A DNA stretch of 64,000 nucleotides. Origin: Inia geoffrensis (Eukaryota > Chordata > Mammalia > Artiodactyla > Iniidae). The notes under the pieces were generated by a model, which did no database searches, was not told where the DNA came from, and worked only from the letters and a program-made list of their open reading frames with translations. Shown here piece by piece: positions 12,735-22,230 of this stretch. The stretch covers positions 16,908,835-16,972,834 of the forward strand of contig CM070904.1 in NCBI GenBank assembly GCA_036417435.1, in the 5' to 3' direction. Each line of letters opens with the position of its first letter. The first letter of the stretch is position 1. The translations under genes and the position numbers were made by a program.

Positions 12735-12990
12735 ATTTGATTCAGGATTTATTTATTCATTCAACAAGCATTTATTTAGTGCTTACTGTACAATAAACAG
12801 TGAACAAAACAATGTTCAGTGATAAAAGTAAACAATAAGTACCTAAAAAAATAAATAAGGTGGCAATGTTTGAGCAGAGATCTAATTGAAGGGTATGAGC
12901 TAAGCACAGAAAGTAGTGTGTGAGCAGGCGGGGGGAAAATATATTTAGCATTTTGATAAACATTAAGAAGTCAGGATGCTTAAACAGAGT
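12735..12990 (-). mobile_element. L2 LINE fragment
   Basis: ATTTATTCATTCAACAAGCA, followed by TTTAGTGCTTACTGT and AGTGAACAAAACAATG, is the reverse complement of the L2 3' end. Old and diverged. Confidence 0.7.
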
Positions 12991-13086
12991 GAATAGAAAT
13001 ATTAGAGACATAGCCCAAGCCGGAGGCCCCAGGCCCCATGCATACCAGGCCATGCTAAAGACTTTTACTCAAATAAACCATTAGAA

Positions 13087-13460
13087 TGTACAGCAGACTG
13101 AATTGTGTCCCCTGCCCCCAAATTTGTATATCGATGATCTAACACCCAATATGACTGTATTTGGAGATAGGGGTTTTAGGAAGCAATTAAGGTTAAATAA
13201 AATCATAAGGGTGGGACCTTAATCCAATAGGATTGGTGACCTTCTAAGAAAAATCTCTTTCTCTCTCTCTCTCTGCCATGTGAGGACACAGTGAGAAGGA
13301 GGCCATCTGCAAGCCAGGAAAAGAGCTCTCACCAGGAACCTATTTGGACAGAACCTTGTTCTTGGACTTCCAGCCTCTAGAACTGTGAGAAATAAATATC
13401 TGTGGTGTAAGCCACCTAGTCAGTGATATTTTCTTATGGCAGCCTGAGCTGACTAACACA
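13087..13460 (+). mobile_element. MaLR-type solo LTR (MST/MLT1-like)
   Basis: Starts TGTACAGCAGACTGAATTGT and ends TGACTAACACA, with internal landmarks GACTGTATTTGGAGATAGG, GCCATGTGAGGACACAG, GAACTGTGAGAAATAAATA (polyadenylation signal) and TAAGCCACC. These are in the standard order for MaLR LTRs. No internal region lies next to it, so it is a solo LTR. A (CT)n run sits at about 13257-13275. Confidence 0.8.
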
Positions 13461-14795
13461 GAAAGAATGCATCCCAAGAAATCTAGATATGATTACTTTC
13501 TCCAAATGCTCTGAGTGCATTTTTAGGCAACAGATAGCCATGTTTTTTAAATATTTCAAAATATTGAAGTAAGGTGGCTTTACCACACCTCAACTGACCT
13601 CCAGATTTCCAGTATAACTTTGTTTTTATTATACTGGGGATGACTTTTTACTCTGAGTATAATAAAAACTGTGTGTCCCATTTTTAAAGAGAACCGATAC
13701 AGTACATTGAGTTTAATTTTAATGTTCTCTTTTTAAATGCTAATAATTATGGCTTTATTATTGCAGTAGTTTCTTTGTTGGAGTTTCTCACTTGAGTTAC
13801 TTCAAATTGTAAGTGGTCTAGAATCACAGAGCTTGCCTGATTATCTACCCTGTCCATTGCCAAAGCTATGTTTCTTTTTAGGACCTGTCCTTTGGAATAC
13901 TTCCCAGATGCAAGCACATGGTTGTCTGACCTAAAGCCACCTGTACATCATTTGCTTTTATTCTCTTTGACAGCAACATTATCCTTATTGTGACTACAGA
14001 ATCTTGTTTCCCAGTTTTCCAGACTGCTATTGTAGGACAGTGCTTGGAAATGGTCCCTGCATTAGCATGATGCTCTTGTTGGGATGTTTAGAGTTACATT
14101 TGCCAAAGCTGTACATGTAAAATTTTCAGAAGGTTGATAAAATAAATACCTTGATTTTGATTTCACTTATTTGATGTTAGCATTTAAAACCAGCTGAATT
14201 AAAGGGTGTATAAACAGATGTCTGAAACCACTTTTTAAGCAAAAATATATGTAGTTCTCTTAATTATCTGTCATTGGAAATTTGTCATTCCCTTTCATTT
14301 TCTGAATATATGCACACATTTTACTGTACTGAAAAAAAATTCACTCACTTTCTTATAAGTAGCCCCTCTACTCTATTATTCTCTTCTTGCTCTCATTTCT
14401 AACTTTTGGATCAACTTGTGGGAATCTGCTGCCTGTACTTCTTTGCAACCTATGTCCATCTGGACCTCTAGCAATCTGATTCCTATCTGAGTTACTCCAG
14501 TAAACTGCACCCAAAATTATATTTGATGTGACAGACACATTAATTCTTCTTTCTCTTTCTCTTTCCTTTCTTTTCTTTTTGTTTTTAGAGTTACCCACCC
14601 TTCTATGTAGTCTGGACAAATACTGTGAAATTCTTAACTACAGTCTCATTAGCATCCTTGAATACTTCCATCACTTAGCAGAGGCTAAGCCCCTGTTTCC
14701 ATTCTTTGCTCCAAGATACTATGCAATTTATCTGCTTGTGCTCTAAGGATACAAAACATTTATGGGAAAAATGAGGAAACAAGAATATTGTGCTA
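13461..14795. other. Unassigned intergenic DNA
   Basis: No gene or confident repeat. Contains a C/T-rich stretch at 14548-14582. Confidence 0.5.
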
Positions 14796-14999
14796 TGGGC
14801 TTCCCTGGTGGCGCAGTGGTTGGGAGCCCACCTGCCGATGCAGGGGACACGGGTTCATGCCCCAGTCTGGGAGGATCCCACATGCCACGGAGCAGCTGGG
14901 CCCGTGAGCCATGGCCGCTGAGCCTGCGCGTCCGGAGCCTGTGCTCTGCGGCAGGAGAGGCCACAGCAGTGAGAGGCCCGCGTCCCGCAAAAAAAAAAA
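14796..14999 (+). mobile_element. Short CHR SINE
   Basis: GGGCTTCCCTGGTGGCGCAG head, tRNA-like A box TGGCGCAGTGG and B box GGTTCATGCCC, body ending GCCCGCGTCCCGC, A-tail. The 15-bp repeat AAGAATATTGTGCTA occurs at 14781-14795 and again at 15000-15014: a perfect target-site duplication. Confidence 0.97.
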
Positions 15000-15099
15000 A
15001 AGAATATTGTGCTAATCCCGTGAACATTTCTAAGCACCATCCTAAAATAGCAGTCTTGAAAACCGGGAAAAAGACATATCTCCAACAAGACTGACAATT

Positions 15100-15950
15100 T
15101 AAAAGGAGAAGAGACAAAAATTGCCATGATCAGAAATGAAATAGAGGATATCACTAGAGATCCTACAGCCTTTAAAGGTAGCTTGAGACAACTTAGCACT
15201 CATAAATCTGACAACTTAAAAGAAATGAATCTATTCGTCAAAAACCACAAACTACCAAAACTCAAATAAAATTAAGTGGACAACCTGAAGGGCTCTATAA
15301 CCATAAAATAAATTAAATTCATAATACAAAATCTCCCAAAACATAAATTTCCAATCACATAAGATTTCACTTGAAAATTATACCAAATATGTAAAGAAGA
15401 ATTAATCAAATTTTACATAATATTTTACAGAAAAGAAGATAAAGGCACATTGTACAATTCATTTTATAAAACTAGTATTATCCTGATACAAAATGTAAAT
15501 GAAGTCAGCCCCCCAACAAATAGACTACAGACCAATAACTACCATGAATCTAGATGCAAAATATCTCAACAAAATATTAGCAAGCAAAATCCAAAATATT
15601 CAAAAAAAAATAAATACCATGACCAAGTGAAATTATTTCAGGTTTTCAAGGTTAGTTGAACATATGAAAAACAAACAATAAATCCACCATATCAAATAGC
15701 TAAAGAAGAAAAATCTTATAATTATGTTAATTAACAGAGGAAAACACTTTAAAACTCCAATATCGATTTATGATAAAAATTCTCAGAAAAAGGAACTGAA
15801 GAGAAAAAGTCCTAAAAATGAAAACGAATACCTACAAAAAGCTTACAATTGCATGCTAATTAGGAACATGTAAATATATGAAAGTATAATATTAGCTGGT
15901 AAAGGTACATATATAGCCAAATTCAGAATTATCTAATGTATGAAATGGTG
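15100..15950 (+). mobile_element. Decayed old L1 fragment (ORF2 RT region)
   Basis: GACTACAGACCAATAACTAC, AATCTAGATGCAAAATATC, CAACAAAATATTAGCAAGCA and CCATGACCAAGTG follow the L1 reverse-transcriptase wording ([25 protein letters not shown]) but with many small changes and no open frame. This is an ancient L1M-type remnant, unrelated in age to L1b. Confidence 0.75.
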
Positions 15951-16189
15951 ATATGTAGATCACTTTTAACTCTGGTATAAAGGCTAAAAGACAAAAGGAT
16001 TAAAAATAACTATAAATATAATATTTTATTAATGGTTACACAATATAAAAATATAAGTTGTGATATCAAAAACATAAAATGTTGGGGGGGAAAGCAAAAA
16101 GGTTTTGTATGCAATTGAAGCTAAGTTGTTATTAGCTTAAAATATACTGTTATGACTATATTTTCTATAAGCCTTATAACCACAAAGCA

Positions 16190-16395
16190 AAAATCTATAG
16201 TAGATACACAAAAGATAAAGAGAAAGGAATCAAAGCATACCACTCCAAAAGTCATCAATCCACAAAGGAAAACAGTAAAAGAGAAAGAAGGGAGCAAAGG
16301 AATTACAAAACAGTCAAAAAACAATTAACAAAATGGCAATAGTAAGTTCTTACCTGTCAATAATTATTTCAAATGTAATTGGATTCTGCCAGTTA
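16190..16395 (+). mobile_element. Old L1 fragment (ORF1/ORF2 boundary)
   Basis: CAATAATTATTTCAAATGTA followed by ATTGGATTC resembles the start of L1 ORF2 (ITLNVNGLN). It lies downstream of the RT-like piece at 15100-15950, the wrong order for one element, so it is probably from another copy or a rearrangement. Confidence 0.5.
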
Positions 16396-18340
16396 CTGAG
16401 AACATCTGTGTCAAGTATCCATACTGTGACTGTGAAAATAACTAGAGAATGAGTTCAGAGACCCAGTGGACCCACCATAAGGCAAGCATAAGCTAAAACT
16501 CCATTGATCACCTGACCTCCATGAACCTCTCCACTGATAGTCTCTTGGAATAAGTGTTAGTTCAAAGCTAGTGTCTAGCAATCCCAAGTTTGACAATTTA
16601 TTTTTGCCCATGAATAGTAATCCTAGTAAAAGGTTGTAGGTCCCTTTTGGAAAATGCCCAGAGGTAGATTATTAGTACAATCTGTATAATAAATTATCAA
16701 TTTTAAGGAAATAAGTTCCTCTGTAAGCAGGTCCAGCCTTTCCTTTACTCGAAGGGTCTAGGTCTGTAAACTGGATCCAATCTAGGAAATCATTGAGAGT
16801 TCATGACTATTTTGGTGTCAAGTTGAACTTCTGTTCACTTGACCTAGAAGTCTTCTGCTTATAAAGATCAAGTAAGAATTTAGTAGACTGTACATTTAAT
16901 TCTCTTCTAGGAACACCATGATCGACTGACCAGTGTCTTAGGTCTCTGTGAGTCACACTGTTTTAATTACTGCTTTGACCTTCTGTCTATTAAGGCAACC
17001 ATGCCTGCCTTGTCTTTGGCAATTAAGTGTGGCCACTGGCTCCTGCCATCCTGGTATACATTTATTCCCCTACTGCATTTAACAATCCCAGTTGAGTGGC
17101 AACAGTTTCCACTTTAGTTTCTGGCCTACAGAAAAGAACAACCACAAAGATGTTCAAGAAAGCTGGGACACCCTTTACAAATTTATTTTCGGAGTCATAG
17201 TGAAAGGTGTGTCTTCTGGACACAACCAACTTTAGTGACCAGGTCTTACATGATAAATCCATTCTACCATTTTAATCTCCCTAAGCCTTTGGACCCCTTT
17301 TCTATGGTATACCAAGACTGTTTTGGCATTTCAGCTTCTTTTAGTGTAGACCACATCTTGGTGCATGTTTCACCCATGTGAGAACACTTTCTAACCTCTT
17401 GAGTTGCAACACTGAATCCAGATTCTCTGCTTAGTGGTCCAATATGAATTAACTTGGCCTAATCCAACATTTTTTTTTCTCCACCGGTATTATTCTGCAG
17501 CCTTAACATTAATTTCTACACATATTTCCCAGATTCCTGTTCATATACTTTGGAAAAATTGATTGTATGGCTCTTTGGATGTATAGATCATCTCTCTGTA
17601 ATTCACCACTGACCTTACCCTTCTGGGTTTGTTGGGACATGAGTCCAGCTTTAGGTCTTGAAAAAAAGAGGGGTCATTATGGTTTCTTCAGGTAAAGTTG
17701 GTTTAAACTCCTCAGGAAGAGGCTGAACTCCTCAGAAAGGTGTGCCAGACTACAGCCAAAAAAGACAATGGAATTCAGGGGGTTGATGTCCCCAGTTTCA
17801 ATGGGATATGACCACATGTCCTTATTCTAATTTTCAAGATCCCATCTTTTTCACAACTAATGCCTTCACTTTAACAGAATCTCCTTGAGAGGTTAGGAGT
17901 TCAATTTGTGTTGTGATTCAACCAATTATACAATAAGTCTGGGTTTGATTTTCAGAAATATCAGCCTTATAGCTGTGGGACTTAATGGATTCTTTCAGGG
18001 TAGACAGAAAATTTCAGGTCATTTATGCAAAGCTTAAGCTGGGAATGTGAAGTCCTAATCATCTTTATATCTCCTACTTTCTCCAGAAGCTAGGAGCAAC
18101 CAGCCAATATCATTATACTCATTAGTTTTACAGAAATGCCCTAAAGTATAAAATACATGGTCACCCAGAAACTTATCTTTTATAAGTGCTTGATTAGAAG
18201 TGGGAAATGGTGTCATTTTGCACATCTCCACTGCCACATGGACTACTAGTGCTCTCTTTATCACTGGAAATAGTCATCAGTGCCTTGAAATTTAATCAGA
18301 TTAGAGAATCAACTCCAAAAAAACAGAACAAATGCAGAAA
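16396..18340 (-). other. Unassigned decayed block with coding-like antisense fragments
   Basis: About 1.9 kb of moderately GC-balanced sequence unlike the AT-rich flanks. On the minus strand short open pieces occur at 18055-18264, 17062-17262 and 16411-16611, broken by frequent stops. The wording reminds me of internal regions of MaLR/ERVL-type elements, but I cannot name a protein and see no protease, RT or integrase motif. A processed pseudogene is the other option. Confidence 0.3.
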
Positions 18341-18349
18341 ACTTGTCCT

Positions 18350-18560
18350 TAATATTCTGTTCCTCAAAACAGACTAACAGAGAACAGACCTGTGGTTGCC
18401 AAGGGCGAGGGCAGGTAGGGGAGGGAAGGATTGGGAGTTTGGGATTAGCAGTTGTAAACTATTATATATAGAATGGAAAAACAACAAAGTCCTCCTGTAT
18501 AGCACAGGGAACTATACCCAATATCTTGGGATAAACCATAATGGAAAAGAATATGAAAAA

Positions 18561-18616
<56 letters not shown>

Positions 18617-18692
18617 ATAACTGAGTCACTTTGCTGGGCAGCAGAAATTAACACAACATTGTAAATCAACTATGCTTCAATAAAAAAAAAAA
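18350..18692 (+). mobile_element. Cetartiodactyl L1 3' end fragment
   Basis: GGGAGTTTGGGATTAGCAG, TATAGCACAGGGAACTATA, TGAGTCACTTTGCTG and ACATTGTAAATCAACTATGC then an A-tail form the standard 3'UTR of ruminant/cetacean L1 elements. A (TA)n(TG)n microsatellite interrupts it at 18567-18617. The same 3' end occurs at 34900-35430. Confidence 0.88.
18567..18617. repeat. (AT)n(GT)n microsatellite
   Basis: About 17 AT units followed by about 7 TG/GT units, directly after an A-run inside an L1 3'UTR. Likely length-variable. Confidence 0.95.
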
Positions 18693-18729
18693 GTTTGTGC
18701 CTCAAAACAACTCTCAGCACCAAAGTCTG

Positions 18730-19111
18730 AATAAGTCAGTACTCTCCAGAGAAGCACAAACATTTTGATATATGTTTGGTTTATTTACTTCAAGAAGTTG
18801 GCTTCATGATTGTGGATGCTACCAAATCCAAAACTAATAGGCCAATCTGGCAAGCTATAAACTCTCAGGGACGGGCTGATGTTCCTGTTTTGAAGCAGAA
18901 TTTCTTCTTTTTACAGAAACCTCAAATCTTCTCCTATGGCTTGATTGAATGAGATCTACTCACATTATCATGAATAATCTGTACCTTAAGTCATTTGATT
19001 ATAGATACTAACCAGATCTACAAAATACCTCCACAGTAATACCTGTATTAATATTTGATTGAATAATTGGATATTATAGTCTAGTCAATTAGACACATGA
19101 AAGTAACCATC
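18730..19111. mobile_element. Ancient interspersed repeat, family unassigned
   Basis: TCTCCAGAGAAGCACAAACA, TTCAAGAAGTTGGCTTCATG and the end AGTCAATTAGACACATGAAA resemble a common degenerate mammalian repeat that begins TCTCCAGAGAAACAGAACC and ends GTTGACACATAAAATTAACC. I recognise the wording but do not trust a family name. Confidence 0.45.
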
Positions 19112-19606
19112 ATTCCACATGACCCAGCAATTTCTCTCCCATGCACACACTCAACATTAGTGGAATGTATATTCACACACAATCTTGTACATAAATGTTC
19201 ATAGCAGCCTCATTCATAACAGCAAAAGAAAAAAAAAGTGGAAGCATATTCAATGTCCAACAACTGGTGAATGGATAAATAAATGTGATATAACCATATA
19301 ATGACCATATAAATCAGTAAAGTACTGACACATGTAACAACATGGATGAACCTTGCAAATATTATAACCTAATGAAGTCAGACACCAAAGGCTATATATT
19401 GTATAATTTCATTTATATGTCCAGAATAGACAAATCTATAGAGACAAAAAAACTAGATTAGTTGTTGCTAGGGATTAGGTGAGGTAGAAAAGGCAAGTGA
19501 CTGTGAATGAGTACAGGATTTCATTTTGGGATATTAAAAATATTTTGGACTTAGTGGTGAATACAATTGTCATCCAGTGAATTGTACACTTTAAAAAATA
19601 CGTTTA
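19112..19606 (+). mobile_element. Old L1 3' end, left part (split by L1b)
   Basis: ATTCCACATGACCCAGCAAT, TTCATAGCAGCCTCATTCAT, GGTGAATGGATAAATAAATG, GGATGAACCTTGCAAATATT and AGTGAATTGTACACTTTAAA are the conserved 3' wording of ancient L1 elements (the ORF2 C-terminus and 3'UTR). It stops at the L1b target site; its continuation seems to be the AACAGTAAAAAATATAATG text after the SINE at 26674. Confidence 0.82.
19593..19606. repeat. 5' target-site duplication of L1b
   Basis: AAAAAATACGTTTA preceded by TT, i.e. a canonical L1 endonuclease site (TT/AAAA). Its partner AAAATACGTTTA follows the L1b A-tail at 26420-26431. Confidence 0.8.
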
Positions 19607-19792
19607 GATTTTATGTTGGGGGCTTGCACGTCGGTGGTTTTTGGTACCTGTGGGGTCTCCTGAAACTGGTCTTCTGAACATACTAAAGGACAACTGTAAT
19701 TAGTCCCCATTGTGCCGCCACACTAAACATTGTGAGACTTTGAAATTTTTGCTAACTTGGTGGATGTAAATAGTATCTCAGATCTACAAACA
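19607..19792 (+). other. 186-bp non-L1 segment between the target-site duplication and the L1b 5' end
   Basis: This segment lies inside the duplication but is not L1 5'UTR. It contains a decayed Tigger2-like terminus (about 19640-19709, ending GGACAACTGTA) and an antisense old-L1 scrap (about 19735-19785, TTGCTAACTTGGTGG). It is best explained as upstream source-locus sequence carried along by L1b (5' transduction); filler DNA at the insertion junction is an alternative. Confidence 0.55.
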
Positions 19793-19804
19793 GAGGAATT
19801 AAGA

Positions 19805-19814
19805 AAGATGGCGG
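19805..19814 (+). promoter_or_regulatory. YY1-like site at the L1b 5' end
   Basis: AAGATGGCGG matches the YY1 core (AAGATGGC) found at the start of mammalian L1 promoters, where it directs accurate initiation. Function here is inferred from position and wording only. Confidence 0.55.
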
Positions 19815-20013
19815 AAGAGTAAGACGCGGAGATCACCTTCCTCCCCACAGATACACCAGAAATACATCTACACGTGGAACAACTCTTACAGAACACCTAC
19901 TGAAGGCTGGCAAAAGACCTCAGACCTCCTAAAAGCCTCAGAAGCCACGGATTAAAGCTCCACAATCAGCTTGATGTACCCTGCTTCTGTGGAATACATG
20001 AATAGACAGTGAC

Positions 20014-20560
20014 TCATCCCAAATTGAGGTGGTGGACTTCATATGCAAGATTTATGATTTTTTCCCCTTTTTCCTCTTTTTGTGAAAGTGTATGTGTACG
20101 CTTCTCTTTGAGATCTTGTCTGTATAGCTTTGCTTCCACCATTTGTCCTAGGGTTCTATCCGTCCATTGTTTTTTTTTTTTTTAATTTTTTTTTTCCTTT
20201 TTTTTTCTATAAGAAAAAAATTTTTTTTCTTAATAATTAATTTTAATAATTCTATTATACTTTACCTTCCCTCTTTCTTTCTTTCCTTCCCCCCTTTATA
20301 CAACGAATCATCCCAAGTGGAGGAGGTGGTCTTTGAAAGCAAGATTTATGATTTTTTCCCCTTTACCTCTTTTCGTGAGGGTGTATGTGTAAGCTTCAGT
20401 GTAGGATTTTGTCTGTATAGCGTGGCTTTCAACATTTGTCCTAAGGTTATATCTGCCCTTTTTCTTTTTTTTTTTTTTTTTTTTTCTTTTTTCCCCTAAA
20501 TAATTATGTTTTAATTCAATAACTTTATTATACTTTACTTCATTCTATTTTACTGTATCT
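20014..20560 (+). repeat. Tandem duplicated unit in the L1b 5'UTR
   Basis: Copy 1 (20014-20307) and copy 2 (20308 to about 20560) share TCATCCCAA, GCAAGATTTATGATTTTTTC, GTGTATGTGTA, TTGTCTGTATAGC, CATTTGTCCTA and TATTATACTTTAC in the same order, each with its own long T-run. The offset is 294 bp at the left edge. The L1a and L1c 5'UTRs lack it. It resembles the monomer arrays of some mammalian L1 promoters, but with only two units. Confidence 0.85.
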
Positions 20561-20750
20561 GCTTTCTGTCCTTTTTCCTTCCTTCCTTCCTCCCTCCTCC
20601 TTTCTTTCCTTCTGGCCTTCTTTCCTTCTTCTTTCTTTCTTCCTTCCTTCCCTCCCTCCTTCCTCCCTTCCTTCCTTCCTTCCCTCCTTTCCTTCTTTCT
20701 TTCTATCTTCCTATTTCTACTAATTCTCTCTACTTTCTCTCCCTTTTAAT
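20561..20750 (+). repeat. (CCTT)n pyrimidine tract in L1b 5'UTR
   Basis: Nearly pure C/T stretch of CCTT, TTCT and CTCC units, within the 5'UTR between the tandem unit and the GC-richer part. Such tracts can form triplex DNA and are length-unstable. Confidence 0.9.
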
Positions 20751-21266
20751 CTGAGCTGTGTGGATGAAAGGTTCTTGCTGCTCCTGCCAGGAATCAGGAC
20801 TCTGCCTCTGAGGGGGGAGGGCAAACTTCAGGACACTGGTCCTCAAGAGATTTCCCAGCACCACATAATATCAAACAGCGAAAATCTCCCAGAGATATCC
20901 ACCTTAACACCAGCACCCAGCTTCACTCAACGACCAGCAACCTACAGTGCTGGACAACCTATGCCAAACAAATAGCAAAACAGAAACACAACCCCACCCA
21001 TTAACAGAGAGGCTGCCTAAAATCATAATAAGTCCAGAGACACCCCCAAAACACACCACCAGACGTGGACCTGCCCACCAGAGAGACAAGATCCAGCCTC
21101 ATCCACCAGAACACAAGCACTAGTCCCCTCCACCAGGAAGCATACACAACCCACTAGACCAACCTTAGCCACTGGAGACAGACATCAAAAACAACGGGAA
21201 CTACGAGCCTGCAGCCTGCAAAAAAAAAAAAAAAAAGGAGACCACAAACACAGTAAGATAAGCAAA

Positions 21267-22172
21267 ATGAGAAGACAGAAAAACACACAGCAGATGAAGG
21301 AGCAAGATAAAAATGCACCAGACCTAACAAATGAAGAAGTAATAGGCAGTCTACCTGAAAAAGAATTCAGAATAATGATAGTAAAGATGATCCAGAATCT
21401 CGGAAATAGAATGGAGGCAGGGATGGAGAAGATGCAAGAAATGTTTAACAAAGATCTAGAAAAACTAAAGAACAAACAAACAGAGATGAACAACACAATA
21501 ACTGAAATGAAAAATACACTAGATGGGATCAATAGCAGAATAACTGAGGCAGAAGAACGGATAAGTGACCTGGAAGATAAAATAGTGGAAATAACTACTG
21601 CAGAGCAGAATAAAGAAAAAAGAATGACAAGAAATGAGGACAGTCTCAGAGACCTCTGGGACAACATTAAACACACCAACATTCGAATTATAGGGGTTCC
21701 AGAGGATGAAGAGAAAAAGAAAGGGACTGAGAAAATATTTGAAGAGATTATAGTTGAAAACTTCCCTAATATGGGAAAGGAAATAGTTAACCAAGTCCAG
21801 GAAGCAGAGAGAGTCCCATACAGGATAAACCCAAGGAGAAATACACCAAGACACATATTAATCAAACTCTCAAAAATTAAATACAAAGAAAGCATATTAA
21901 AAGCAGCAAGGGAAAAAAAACAAATAACACACAAGGGAATCCCCATAAGGCTAACAGCTGATCTCTCAGCAGAAACTCTGCAAGCCAGAAGGGAGTGGCA
22001 GGACATACTGAAAGTGATGAAGGAGAAAAGCCTGCAACCACGATTACTCTACCCAGCAAAGATCTCATTCAGATTTGATGGAGAAATTAAAACCTTTACA
22101 GACAAGCAAAAGCTGAGAGAATTCAGCATCACCAAACCAGCTTTACAACAACTGCTGAAGGAACTTCTCTAG
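21267..22172 (+). CDS. L1 ORF1 protein, 301 aa, open
   Basis: Encodes the L1 nucleic-acid chaperone that trimerises and coats L1 RNA in the cytoplasmic RNP. A basic N-terminus (MRRQKNTQQ) leads into a long heptad-rich coiled coil at about residues 40-128 (EKMQEMFNKDLEKLKNKQ). The RRM-like domain runs from about 138 (NIRIIGVPEDEEKKKG) to 225, and the C-terminal domain reaches the end (LTADLSAETLQARREWQ, YPAKISFRF). The frame is uninterrupted, somewhat shorter than the 338-residue human protein. The start was chosen because AAAATGAGAAGACAG is the first ATG of the frame after the 5'UTR; L1a keeps an ATG at the aligned position. It ends 58 bp before the former ORF2 start. Whether it is expressed is unknown. 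Confidence 0.92.
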   Translation: MRRQKNTQQMKEQDKNAPDLTNEEVIGSLPEKEFRIMIVKMIQNLGNRMEAGMEKMQEMFNKDLEKLKNKQTEMNNTITEMKNTLDGINSRITEAEERISDLEDKIVEITTAEQNKEKRMTRNEDSLRDLWDNIKHTNIRIIGVPEDEEKKKGTEKIFEEIIVENFPNMGKEIVNQVQEAERVPYRINPRRNTPRHILIKLSKIKYKESILKAAREKKQITHKGIPIRLTADLSAETLQARREWQDILKVMKEKSLQPRLLYPAKISFRFDGEIKTFTDKQKLREFSITKPALQQLLKELL

Positions 22173-22230
22173 ACAAGAAACACAAGAGAAGGAAAGGACC
22201 TATAACAACGAACCCAAAACAATTTAGAAA

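Noticed and set aside
14796..14870. tRNA gene
   Set aside because: The A and B boxes belong to the tRNA-derived head of CHR SINEs; the cloverleaf is degenerate and an A-tail and duplications mark it as a retroposon.
21185..22006. 273-codon open frame on the minus strand
   Set aside because: It is the exact antisense of L1b ORF1 and has no independent domain; similar shadows occur over L1a ORF1 (6730-7272) and L1c ORF1 (47837-48298).
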